Assembly: GCF_027625995.1 (NCBI RefSeq)
Contig: NZ_CP115396.1
Span: forward strand, 3,782,501-3,846,500
From: Hymenobacter yonginensis
GTDB taxonomy: Bacteria > Bacteroidota > Bacteroidia > Cytophagales > Hymenobacteraceae
Direction: 5' to 3'
Length of the DNA stretch: 64,000 nt
Within the stretch, counting starts at the first letter, position 1, and each line of letters opens with the position of its first letter. Below, one piece after another: positions 26,483 through 34,779 of this stretch. The notes under the pieces were generated by a model. That model saw only the letters and a list, made by a program, of their open reading frames with translations, was not told the DNA's origin and did not search any database. Made by a program: the position numbers and the translations under genes.

Positions 26483-29020
26483 TTGCCCTTGTTGCTTCCT
26501 TACCGCTACCACTTTCTGTTGTTGCTTTTGCTGCTGGCCGGCGCCGGTTCAACCCAGGCCCAGCAGCTGCTGCTGACCGGCCGCATCACGGAGGCCGCCA
26601 CGGGCAAGCCGGTGCCGTTTGCGTCGGTGTTTGTGCCCGGCACCACGGCTGGCGCCACCGCCGATGAAAACGGCCGCTACTCGCTCAGCACCGCCCCGGC
26701 CGACACGGTGGTGGCGTCGGCCATGGGCTTTGCGGCCCTCAAGAAGCCCATCCGGCGGGAGGCCGCTCGCCAGACCATCGACTTTGCGCTTGGGGCCGGG
26801 GCCGTGAGCTTGGGCGAGGTGGTGGTGCGGCCCCGCGAGAATCCGGCTTACGCCATCATGCGGCGCGTGCAGCAGCAGAAAAACCGCAACAACAAGGCCC
26901 GGCTGGATGCCTTCGAATTCGACTCTTACAACCGCACCGAAATCAGCCTCAATAACCTGCCCGCGCAGGTGAGCAACCGCAAGGTGCTGCGCCAGATGAC
27001 AGCCGTGGCCGACAGCCTAGGGCTGGAGCGCGGCGCCGACGGCAAGCCGGTGGTGCCCATTTTCGCCACCGAAATCGACTCGCGGTACTATGTGCTCCGC
27101 CAGCCGCTGCGCCGCCGCGAGGAAATCCGACACAGCCGCATGCGCGGCATGGCCCCGCGTGAGGGCTCGGTGATTTCGCAGGTGACAGGTTCCTCGTTTC
27201 AGGACTGGGACTTCTACCGCAACTGGCAGCAGATCATGGGCAAGGACTTTGTGTCGCCGATTGCCGACGGCTGGAAGTTCTCCTACGAATACGAGCTGCA
27301 GGACTCGGTTTTCATTGGCAAGGACTACTGCTACCAGCTGGCCGTGACGCCGCGCCGGGCGCAGGATCTGGCCTTCACGGGCACCATCTGGATTACGGCC
27401 GACAGCTACGCGCTGCGCCGTATCGACGTGTATGTCAGCCCCGAAGCCAACCTCAACTTCATCGACCAGATCAAAGTAAAGCAGGACCTGACGCCTACCG
27501 CGGCCGGCCCCTGGCTGCCGCTGCAGACGCGGGTGTTGGTGGGCATCCGGCCCAGCAAGCAAAGCACCGGCGTGGTAGCCCGCTTCGTCACCATCAACTC
27601 CAACTTCGAGGCCCAGAAAGAGCACCCACTGGCCTTCTACGACCGGCCGCTGGAAACCCTGGCCGCCCCGGTGGGCCCGGCCAGCAAGGAGCCCGACAAC
27701 TTCTTTGAACTGAACCGCCCCGATACGCTGAGCGTGCAGGAGGCGCGCACCCTGATGGTGCTGGATTCGGTGCGTAAGCTGCCGGCCGTGCGCTCGTTGC
27801 TGGAGGTGGCCGATGTGGTGGTGAACGGCTACTACCGGGTGGGCAAGTTCGACCTGGGCCCGGTGCTGGCCACCGTGGGCTACAACAACATCGAGGGGCT
27901 GCGGCCGCGCATCGGGTTCCGGACCACGCCCGAAATCAGCCGCGACTGGACGGTGCGCGCCTACCTGGCCTACGGCCTGCGCGACGGCCGCTTCAAGTAC
28001 GGCGCCCGCGCCACCCACGTCCTCGACCGCCGCTCCTGGACTACGCTGGGCTTCGAATACCGACACGACCTCGACCAGGTGGCGCTGCTCGACAACGACT
28101 ACGCGCTGGAAAACCCGCTGTTTGAGGCCTCGGCCCGCCTCGGCAACATCGACCGGGGCCGGCCCGTGCTCCGCGACCTGTCGGCGCTGTCGTTGCAGTC
28201 GGATCTGTTTCGGGGCTTCACCCAGAAGGTCACGTTCCGGCACCAGCAGTTCCGGCCGCTCTACCGTTTCGCCTACTACACCGGCGACGTGCGCGTGGGC
28301 GCCCCCACCGACGACCAGTTCAGCTTGTCGGAAATCGTGCTGGAGTCGCGCTACGCCCCCGACGAGGTGCTGGTGCAAAACGAAAACCAGAACCGCCGCA
28401 CCTCGTTTGGGCTCAAGCGCCTGCCCATCACCACGCTGCGCTACACGCTGGGCCTCAACCGGTTTCTGGGCGGCGACTTCCGCTACCACAAGCTCAACCT
28501 GCTGGTGGCGCAGAGCGTGCGCCTGGGCCAGCTGGGCCGCAGCACCTACACGCTGGATGCCGGTTACATCCCGAGCACGGTGCCCTACCCCATTCTGAAA
28601 GCTCACCTCGGCAACCAGTCGCCGTTCTACAACGCCGGGGCCTACAACCTGATGCGCTACTTCGAGTTCGTGAGTGACCGGTACGTGGCCCTGCGCCTCG
28701 ACCACCACTTCGAGGGCTTTCTGCTGAACTCGGTGCCGGCGCTCAAGCAGCTGAACTGGCGCCTGGTAGCTACCGGCAACGTGCTCTACGGCGGCGTAGC
28801 CCGCGCCAACGACGCCATCATCCCGGAACTAGACCCTGCCAGCGGCGAGCCGCTGCCCCGCTTCCAGCCGCTGGGCCGCCTGCCCTACGCCGAGGTGGGC
28901 TACGGCGTCGAAAACATCTTCCGGGTGGCCCGCGTTGACTTCCTGCACCGCCTCACATACCGTAGCTCGCCGGGAGCCCGTAACTTTGGGGTGAAATTCA
29001 GTCTGCAGTTTAGTTTGTAG
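26483..29020 (+). CDS. DUF5686 family outer-membrane protein with carboxypeptidase-regulatory-like domain
   Basis: An 845-residue exported protein. The signal peptide (HFLLLLLLLAGAGSTQAQ) is followed by a CarboxypepD_reg-like domain (about 28-110, LTGRITEAATGKPVPFASVF). Then comes the DUF5686 region with the characteristic EVVVRPRENPAYAIMRRV and FEFDSYNRTEISL blocks. The C-terminal half reads as a beta-barrel and ends in VKFSLQFSL with a terminal aromatic-rich strand. Function is unknown; such proteins are related to TonB-dependent-transport-era barrels of Bacteroidota. The start is TTG 26483 (or a nearby TTG); no ATG precedes the signal peptide. Confidence 0.85.
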   Translation: MPLLLPYRYHFLLLLLLLAGAGSTQAQQLLLTGRITEAATGKPVPFASVFVPGTTAGATADENGRYSLSTAPADTVVASAMGFAALKKPIRREAARQTIDFALGAGAVSLGEVVVRPRENPAYAIMRRVQQQKNRNNKARLDAFEFDSYNRTEISLNNLPAQVSNRKVLRQMTAVADSLGLERGADGKPVVPIFATEIDSRYYVLRQPLRRREEIRHSRMRGMAPREGSVISQVTGSSFQDWDFYRNWQQIMGKDFVSPIADGWKFSYEYELQDSVFIGKDYCYQLAVTPRRAQDLAFTGTIWITADSYALRRIDVYVSPEANLNFIDQIKVKQDLTPTAAGPWLPLQTRVLVGIRPSKQSTGVVARFVTINSNFEAQKEHPLAFYDRPLETLAAPVGPASKEPDNFFELNRPDTLSVQEARTLMVLDSVRKLPAVRSLLEVADVVVNGYYRVGKFDLGPVLATVGYNNIEGLRPRIGFRTTPEISRDWTVRAYLAYGLRDGRFKYGARATHVLDRRSWTTLGFEYRHDLDQVALLDNDYALENPLFEASARLGNIDRGRPVLRDLSALSLQSDLFRGFTQKVTFRHQQFRPLYRFAYYTGDVRVGAPTDDQFSLSEIVLESRYAPDEVLVQNENQNRRTSFGLKRLPITTLRYTLGLNRFLGGDFRYHKLNLLVAQSVRLGQLGRSTYTLDAGYIPSTVPYPILKAHLGNQSPFYNAGAYNLMRYFEFVSDRYVALRLDHHFEGFLLNSVPALKQLNWRLVATGNVLYGGVARANDAIIPELDPASGEPLPRFQPLGRLPYAEVGYGVENIFRVARVDFLHRLTYRSSPGARNFGVKFSLQFSL

Positions 29021-29024
29021 TTTC

Positions 29025-29180
29025 CAGTGATGGGGTAATGAGGTGAATGGTGAAACGTGACAAGCAATAGGTGACAGAAAAATAATTTTTCCGGCCGGCA
29101 TACCTTCTACTATGCCACTGTATATCTTACCTGTCACCATTTACCTTATCACCTCGTCACCCAAACATACCCCATCACCA
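29025..29180. repeat. Word-like inverted repeat (GATGGGGTAATGAGGTGA)
   Basis: The left part reads GATGGGGTAATGAGGTGAAT and the right part returns TCACCTCGTCACCC then CCCCATCACC. Inner arms AGGTGACAG / CTGTCACC match as well. The words GATGGGG and GAGGTGA recur in the same style at 2825-2870 and around 33001-33040 / 33222-33255. It spans nearly the whole gap between the DUF5686 gene and the 102-residue gene. Confidence 0.7.
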
Positions 29181-29221
29181 AACACACCTCCTGCAACCCC
29201 GGAGCCGCTTTGCGACTCTCA

Positions 29222-29530
29222 ATGAATCAAAACCTCACGCTTTTTGTACAAGAGCTTATGGCATACGAAGTAGATAACCTGACCCTGGCCGAAGCCACCC
29301 GGCACGCTCCCTTCGTCGATTACGCCCGCTGCGTAGACGACAGCCAACGCCCCTACAACCACGTAGGCGACTGGCCCGCGGAGGGCGAACTGTACCCGGT
29401 GCGCGTGGTCGACTCGCGCACCGAAGGCATACCGCTCATTCACGTGCTGGGCTTTCAGGGCGAAGCACCCTTTTACAACGCTTTTGCCCCCCACCGCTTC
29501 GAAGTAATTCTGACCGTGTGGCTGAACTAA
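29222..29530 (+). CDS. Small conserved-looking protein of unknown function
   Basis: A 102-residue soluble protein, MNQNLTLFVQELMAYEVDNL at the N-terminus and FNA..PHRFEVILTVWLN-like C-terminal strand. No signal peptide, no membrane segment, no motif that I recognise. Coding-like codon use and a strong terminator 21 bases after the stop support a real gene. ATG 29222 is preferred to a codon four residues upstream. Confidence 0.7.
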   Translation: MNQNLTLFVQELMAYEVDNLTLAEATRHAPFVDYARCVDDSQRPYNHVGDWPAEGELYPVRVVDSRTEGIPLIHVLGFQGEAPFYNAFAPHRFEVILTVWLN

Positions 29531-29551
29531 GCCCTTTCTAAATTTCTGACC

Positions 29552-29596
29552 CGCAAACTTCCCCGACCGGCCCTGTGCCGGCCGGGGAAGTTTGCG
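29552..29596 (+). terminator. Strong stem-loop terminator
   Basis: The arms CGCAAACTTCCCCGaCCGG and CCGGcCGGGGAAGTTTGCG pair over 19 bases with a single mismatch around a CCCTGTG loop. A T-rich TTTGCGTTTG follows. It ends the 29222-29530 gene. Confidence 0.85.
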
Positions 29597-29689
29597 TTTG
29601 GGCCTGTCTGCAAGGCGGTTCTCCATTTGTACCCTCACGCCTGTTGCTGCCGTCCGTGCAGGAGTCTGTGGCGGGCACTACTTTTCTGA

Positions 29690-29758
29690 CTTGACTGATA
29701 TTTTTATACTTAATTAATAATATATTATACAAAATATCGAATCAAATACCCTGACCCG
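29690..29758 (+). promoter_or_regulatory. AT-rich promoter region of the NTT/HEAT/cNMP gene
   Basis: A 69-base stretch rich in A and T (TATTTTTATACTTAATTAAT and TATATTATACAAAATATCG) in a GC-rich genome, immediately before the ATG at 29759. No exact TAnnTTTG box is seen, so the promoter position is an inference from composition. Similar AT-rich islands precede the receiver gene and the VOC array. Confidence 0.45.
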
Positions 29759-32700
29759 ATGAACGCAGCGCAGTACTGGCACCGGCTGCTCGGCATTCGC
29801 ACCCCGGAGGCAACTACCGTCTGGCTGTTTTTCCTGCACCACTTCCTGCTGGGGGCCGGCACCATGCTGGTGTACGTCACGGCCTCAGTGGTGCTACTGG
29901 AAAGCCACCCCGACCACAGCCTGCCGCTCTCGTACCTGGTGGCGGCGCTGGCGCTGGTGCTGGTGGGGCGCGCCTACGCCCGGCTGGAGCATCGGCTGTC
30001 GTTGCGGTACCTAGCGGTGTGGGTGCTGGTGGCGGTGCTGCTGCTCACGGGTGGAGTGGCGGCGCTGCTGCTGCTGGGCCACTCGCTGGCGGCGGTGCTG
30101 GCGCTGGTGGTGGGCTACCGCCTGATTTATCTGCTCACCAACCTGGAGTTCTGGGGGTTGTCGGCGCTGGTGTTTGATGTGCGGCAGAGCAAGCGCCTGT
30201 TCAGCCTCATCAGCGCCGGCGACCTGCCCGCCAAGGCCCTGGGGGCCGTGCTGGCCACCACCGTCTATGCCCATGCCCAGCTAACGCTGCTGCTGGCAAC
30301 GGCGCTGCTGCTGTATGCCAGCACGTTTTTCACGTTGCGCGCCATTCTGCGGCGGCACCCGCTGCACGCGCGCCACGTGCCGGCGCGGCCCTGGCAGCCG
30401 GCGGCCGTATCGTGGCTGCCGGGCGGCACCGCGCTGGTGAGGGCCATGGGGCTTGGCGTGCTGGCGCTGGCCGCCGTCATGGCCGGCACCGAGTACCTGT
30501 TTTTCGTGAACGTGAAGCAGCGCTACCATCACTCCACCGACCTGATTGTCTACATCGGGCAGATGCTGGCCATTACGTATCTGCTGGCCACGGTCTTTAA
30601 GCTTCTGGTTTCGAGGCCAGCGCTGGAGCGGCTGGGGGCGCGCTGGGCGCTGGCCGTGCTGCCGCTGGCGCTGCTGGTGGCAGTGCTGCTGTTTGTGCCG
30701 CTGCGGGCCCTGGGCCTCACCGAAAACCGGGTGCTGCTGTATTGCTGCACGCTGTATCTGCTGGTGGAAGTGCTGCGCCGGGCGGTGTTCGACCCCATAT
30801 TCTTGGTGCTGCTGCAGCCGCTGAGTGCGGTGCAGCGGCTGCAGGGCCACACTATGCTCAAGGGCCTGTATGAGCCGTTGGGCATGGCGCTGGCGGGGGG
30901 GCTGTTTCTGGGGCTGCCGCTGCTGGGGCTGCGCAGCACCTGGGGCCATCTGGTGTGGATGGGACTGCTGCTGCTGGCGGCGCTGTGGCTGCTGCACCGG
31001 GCCTACCAGCACTACCTGGCCGAACTCCACGAAGCGCTGGAGCTGCGTTTCATCGACCACCGGGAGCTGGCCCTGCCCGCCACGGCCCGGGCCCTGATGC
31101 TGCGCAGCCTTGGCAGTCCGCGCCCCGCCGAGGTGCTGCCCGCGCTGCAGTGGCTGCAGGTACACTTTCCGGAAGCCCTGGCCGAAGCGGCCCCTGCCCT
31201 GCTCCACTACCCCAACGACCAAGTGCGCAGCCAGGCCCTGCTGCTGCTGCCCAGCAGCCAGCTGCCTCCGGAGCTCCTGCACCGGCTGGCCACCTCCGAC
31301 CCCGCCCCACACCTGCGCCAGGCCGCGGCCCAGCGCCTCGGCAGCCACCCCTTGTTGGTATTGGAAACCCTGCAAGCCCTGCTGAACCCCGCCGACGTGG
31401 CGGCCTGCGCCGGGGCGCTGCATGGGCGGCTGGCCACCAAGCCTAACTGCGCACTTGCTCAGGAAAGCCTGGCCCGGCTGCTGGCGCTGCCAACGCCGGC
31501 CGCGCGGCAGGCCGCGCTGGGGCTCAGCCACTACCTGCCCGCCTCGCAGCAGGCGGCGCTGCTGCACCAGGCGCTCCGCAGCCCTGACCCCGGCGTGGTG
31601 CAGGCCGGCCTGCGCGCCGTGCTGCAGGTACCGGCCGCTGTGCACGCCACCCTCGACTTGGCTCCGGCTCTTCTGAAGCTGCTGCCGCACGCTGCCTTCA
31701 GGGCCCCGGCCACCGCCTGCCTCGTGCAGCTCGCCGATGCAGCCCTGCCGCACCTGCGGCAGGCGCTACGGCCGGTGCTACCGGTTACGCCGGCTATGCT
31801 GCACCTGCCGGCTATTCTGGGCCGCATCGGGAGTCCGGCGAGCCGGCTGCTGCTGCTGGAGCTGGTGCAACGCCCCGCGCTGGCGCTGCGCGCCGTTGCT
31901 TTGCGGGCCTTACGCAGCTTTCATCCCCACCCCACCGACCGGCCCCTGTTCAAAAAGCTGCTGCGCGAGGAAATCACGCTGGCGCACCGCCTGCTGCGGG
32001 GGCTGGGCACTGAGCCGGGCGGGCCGCTGGCTGCCAGCCTCGCCTATGAGCTGGCCAGCCTGCAGCAGCGCATCTTCGGCCTGCTGGTGCAGCTCTACGA
32101 AACCACCACCGTAGTGCAGGCGCAGCGCAACCTGGCGCAGGCCAGCCCGGAGCGGCGCGCCAACGCCCTGGAGCTGCTCGACAACGTGCTGCCGCGCAGC
32201 CTCTACCTGGCCCTGCAGGCCGTGCTCGACGACCACCTGCCCCCGGCCGAAAAGGCCCGCCTCCTCAACGACCTGCTGCCCCCGCTGCCCGGCACCGAAG
32301 CGCTGAGCGCGTTTGTGGTGCGCCAGGGCGAGGCCGTATTCTCTGCCTGGACGCTCAGCATGGCGCTGCGCCACTGGCAGCCCACCGCCCACGACCTGCG
32401 CTGGCTGCGGCCCTACCTGCACTCCAGCCAGCCTCTGCTGCAGGAAAGCGCCCTGCTGGCCCTGAACCACCTTCGCATCAATGGCTACGCGCATTTTCAG
32501 CAGCTGCTGGCTGCGCATCCCTCCCTTTCTACCTACCTCATGCACCCCGCCTCCGATACCGCCGCCGTTTCCATCATCGAGCAGGTGCTGCTGCTCAAAA
32601 GCACGGCCCTATTTGCCGAAACGCCCGAAAACGTGCTGACCAGTATTGTGGCCATCCTGCAGGAAGTCAGCTACGCCGATCAGCAGCTCATCTTCCGGAA

Positions 32701-32986
32701 AGGGGAGCTGGGTGCCTGCCTGTTTGTGGTGTACGCCGGCGAGGTCGACATCCTGGACGGGCCGCGGCAGCTGGCGCGCTTCGGCAAAGGCGAGTGTTTC
32801 GGCGAGCTGGCCTTGTTCGATGCCGAACCGCGCTCCGCCTCGGCGGTAGCCGCCGGCCCCGCCCGCCTGTTCCGACTGGATCAGGAGGATTTCTACGAGC
32901 TAATGGAGGAGCGCGGCGAGGTGCTGCGCAACGTAGTGCGGGTGCTTTGCCAGCGCCTGCGCCGCCAGAATGAAATGGTGGGGTGA
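29759..32986 (+). CDS. NTT/MFS-like membrane transporter fused to HEAT-like repeats and a cyclic-nucleotide-binding domain
   Basis: A 1075-residue protein. Residues 1-425 carry about eleven or twelve membrane segments and resemble the ATP/ADP (NTT) branch of the MFS fold. Residues about 440-900 are Leu/Ala-rich helical repeats of HEAT type, without membrane segments. Residues about 925-1060 are a cyclic-nucleotide-binding domain with the phosphate-binding cassette FGKGECFGELALFDAEPRSASAVA (Gly-Glu-Leu-Ala, and an Arg in PRSAS). NTT-HEAT fusions are known from free-living bacteria; their substrates are largely untested. Here the cNMP domain suggests gating or localisation by cAMP. It converges with a gene for a receiver-adenylate cyclase, which could provide the ligand. 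Confidence 0.85.
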   Translation: MNAAQYWHRLLGIRTPEATTVWLFFLHHFLLGAGTMLVYVTASVVLLESHPDHSLPLSYLVAALALVLVGRAYARLEHRLSLRYLAVWVLVAVLLLTGGVAALLLLGHSLAAVLALVVGYRLIYLLTNLEFWGLSALVFDVRQSKRLFSLISAGDLPAKALGAVLATTVYAHAQLTLLLATALLLYASTFFTLRAILRRHPLHARHVPARPWQPAAVSWLPGGTALVRAMGLGVLALAAVMAGTEYLFFVNVKQRYHHSTDLIVYIGQMLAITYLLATVFKLLVSRPALERLGARWALAVLPLALLVAVLLFVPLRALGLTENRVLLYCCTLYLLVEVLRRAVFDPIFLVLLQPLSAVQRLQGHTMLKGLYEPLGMALAGGLFLGLPLLGLRSTWGHLVWMGLLLLAALWLLHRAYQHYLAELHEALELRFIDHRELALPATARALMLRSLGSPRPAEVLPALQWLQVHFPEALAEAAPALLHYPNDQVRSQALLLLPSSQLPPELLHRLATSDPAPHLRQAAAQRLGSHPLLVLETLQALLNPADVAACAGALHGRLATKPNCALAQESLARLLALPTPAARQAALGLSHYLPASQQAALLHQALRSPDPGVVQAGLRAVLQVPAAVHATLDLAPALLKLLPHAAFRAPATACLVQLADAALPHLRQALRPVLPVTPAMLHLPAILGRIGSPASRLLLLELVQRPALALRAVALRALRSFHPHPTDRPLFKKLLREEITLAHRLLRGLGTEPGGPLAASLAYELASLQQRIFGLLVQLYETTTVVQAQRNLAQASPERRANALELLDNVLPRSLYLALQAVLDDHLPPAEKARLLNDLLPPLPGTEALSAFVVRQGEAVFSAWTLSMALRHWQPTAHDLRWLRPYLHSSQPLLQESALLALNHLRINGYAHFQQLLAAHPSLSTYLMHPASDTAAVSIIEQVLLLKSTALFAETPENVLTSIVAILQEVSYADQQLIFRKGELGACLFVVYAGEVDILDGPRQLARFGKGECFGELALFDAEPRSASAVAAGPARLFRLDQEDFYELMEERGEVLRNVVRVLCQRLRRQNEMVG

Positions 32987-33049
32987 CTTTTGGTGACTTT
33001 TGTTAATGAGGTGATGGGGCGATGGGGCGATGGGGTGACAGGTAAAGAA

Positions 33050-33219
33050 AGAACGTCATTCCGAGCAGCGCGAGGAATCTCGCCCGCGGGCTAATCCCAA
33101 AAAACACGGCCGTCTGAGCAAATACGTCAGCCCCCCCCCCTCTCTGAAGGAGAGGGGGCCGGGGGGTGAGGCCCACGTCAGCACGCGAGATGCTTCGGCT
33201 GCGCCTCTGCATGACGTTC
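33050..33219. repeat. Inverted repeat, GTCATTCC family, carrying a nested C-tract element
   Basis: The outer arms are GAACGTCATTCCGAGCAGCG at the left and the mirror of GAACGTCATGCAGAGGCGCA at the right. Nested inside is a second palindrome: a run of ten C (33131-33140) with TCTCTGAAGGAGAGGGGGCC and GGGGGG. Flanking words GATGGGG/CCCCATC-like extend the symmetry. It separates the transporter and cyclase genes, which converge here. Confidence 0.8.
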
Positions 33220-33259
33220 AACCATTCACCTCATCACCCCACTACCTCATCACTAACAA

Positions 33260-34306
33260 TCACTCCAATACCTCATACAGCAGCACCGGCTCGGCTTTGT
33301 TCTTGAGGCGCACCTCACCTACGGCCTGGCACCGGAATGAGTCCTGCACGCGGGTATGGATGGCGTCGGTGATGAGGATCTGGTGGCGCTGGGCGGCATC
33401 CTGCAGGCGCTGACCCAGGTTCACTACATCTCCAATGACGGTGTAGTCGAGGCGGCGCAGCGTGGCCGAGCCGATGTTACCGGACACCATTTCGCCGGAG
33501 CTGATGCCGATGGACACAGCCGGCTCATAGTCGAGGCTTTCGGGCAGGGCCCGCGGGATAGTCTGCACGAGGCTGCGCACGGCCAGCGCGGCATCAATGG
33601 CCCGGTCGAGGTGGTAGTCGCCGCGGAATACGGCCATGACGGCGTCGCCAATGAATTTATCGACGTAGCCGCCCTGCGTGATAATCTCTTTCACCATCTG
33701 GTCGAAGTAGGTGTTAAGCATGGCCACTACCTCCTGGGCCGGCATCTTCTCGGCCAGCATCGTGAAGCCGCAGATATCAATGAAAACCACCGTGGCCTGC
33801 ACGGTTTCGCTGGCCAGCAGCCGGTTGCTGAACTCGGGCCGGGCCATGAACTTGAGCACCGTTTCGTCGACGTAGAGGCGCAGCACCTTGTTTTCCTCCA
33901 TCATGTGCAGGGCCGTGCGCAGCTCCTGCACCTGGGCAATGGTTTTTTCGATGGTCAACTCCAGGTCGTTGAAATCCACCGGCTTGCACACGAAGTCGAA
34001 GGCCCCGCGGTTCATGGCCGTCCGGATGTTGGCCATGTCGCCGTAGGCCGAGACTATCACCGTTTTCACCACCGGGTTGGCCTCGCGCAGGTGCGTGAGC
34101 AGCGTCAGGCCGTCCATCACGGGCATGTTGATGTCGGCCAGCACCACGTCGATGTCGGGGTGGGCGGCCAGCACGGCCAGGGCCTCTTCGCCGTTGCCGG
34201 CAAACAGAAACTCGTAGGCTTCCTCCCGGATTTTGCGGCGGAAGCGCTGCCGGATCAGCAGCTGCAGGTCGGCCTCGTCGTCAACTACCAGAATCTTGGT
34301 TTTCAT
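33260..34306 (-). CDS. Response regulator with class III adenylate cyclase output
   Basis: A 348-residue soluble protein. The receiver domain (1-125) has D9/D10, phospho-acceptor D58 (LADINMP), S86 and K108 (CKPVDF). A short helix leads to a class III cyclase (about 168-348). Metal-binding D177 and D221 (FIDICGF, FIGDAVM), adenine-selecting K217 and D287 (YVDKF, LDYTVIGD) and transition-state N296 and R300 (VVNLGQR) are all present. It should therefore make cAMP when phosphorylation permits. The start overlaps the preceding receiver gene by ATGA, so the two are translationally coupled. Confidence 0.95.
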   Translation of the reverse strand: MKTKILVVDDEADLQLLIRQRFRRKIREEAYEFLFAGNGEEALAVLAAHPDIDVVLADINMPVMDGLTLLTHLREANPVVKTVIVSAYGDMANIRTAMNRGAFDFVCKPVDFNDLELTIEKTIAQVQELRTALHMMEENKVLRLYVDETVLKFMARPEFSNRLLASETVQATVVFIDICGFTMLAEKMPAQEVVAMLNTYFDQMVKEIITQGGYVDKFIGDAVMAVFRGDYHLDRAIDAALAVRSLVQTIPRALPESLDYEPAVSIGISSGEMVSGNIGSATLRRLDYTVIGDVVNLGQRLQDAAQRHQILITDAIHTRVQDSFRCQAVGEVRLKNKAEPVLLYEVLE

Positions 34307-34683
34307 GCGGCCGGCTCCAGGCTAAGCTTGTGTTTGAGGGCGGCAAAGTCCACGGGCTTGGCCAGCAGGTCTTCGGCGCCGTCGTAGCGGGCCTGCTGGC
34401 GGCTGGCGTCGTCGGCGTTGGCCGTGAGCATCAGCACGCGGGTGGCAGGCAGCTCGTGGCTGGCCCGGATGCGCCGCAACAGCTCCAGTCCGCTCATTCC
34501 CGGCATATTGATATCAGAAAGCACCACCACCGGCTCGGTGGGGTGCTGGTGCAGGTACTCCAGGGCGTCCTCGCCCGAAAACACGAACGTGAACAGGTGC
34601 TCCCCGCTGCGAATCTCGCGGCGGAAGCGCAGCTCAAACAACGGCTTCACGTCCGTTTCGTCGTCGACTACCAGTATGTTCAT
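34303..34683 (-). CDS. Single-domain response regulator (receiver)
   Basis: A 126-residue receiver without output domain. Acidic pair D7/D8, phospho-acceptor D57 (VLSDINMPGMSG), T87 and K109 (LAKPVDF) are all present. ATG 34683 (MNILVVDDE) is chosen over an upstream codon that would add 12 residues. It lies between the histidine kinase and the receiver-cyclase on the same strand and overlaps the latter by four bases. It may act as a phosphate shuttle or sink for the kinase. Confidence 0.93.
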   Translation of the reverse strand: MNILVVDDETDVKPLFELRFRREIRSGEHLFTFVFSGEDALEYLHQHPTEPVVVLSDINMPGMSGLELLRRIRASHELPATRVLMLTANADDASRQQARYDGAEDLLAKPVDFAALKHKLSLEPAA

Positions 34684-34779
34684 CGTAGCAGTCTTAATGA
34701 GTAAGAAAATGGCAGACACCTTTCAGAAGAGCAATTTACGTATACTTAACAAATAAATTTTATAACTATTTTACTTGAT
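34684..34779 (-). promoter_or_regulatory. AT-rich spacer, possible promoter of receiver and receiver-cyclase genes
   Basis: The gap after the histidine kinase stop contains TACGTATACTTAACAAATAA and further A/T-rich sequence, in contrast to the flanking GC-rich genes. This could start a separate transcript for the two receiver genes. No consensus -7 box is certain. Confidence 0.4.

Noticed and set aside
26231-26512. 93-codon minus-strand frame in the metH/DUF5686 gap
   Set aside because: No start context, composition or family support.
27017-28708. 563-codon minus-strand frame opposite the DUF5686 gene, and other long antisense frames (4095-5069, 21135-22103, 30281-31753, 52987-54507, 58354-59673)
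   Set aside because: All are shadows of conserved genes; the translated products are low in hydrophobic core patterns and match nothing.
29759-32986. Phycobilisome lyase or plain HEAT-repeat protein
   Set aside because: The N-terminal membrane domain and C-terminal cyclic-nucleotide-binding domain are clear, so a transporter fusion is the better description.
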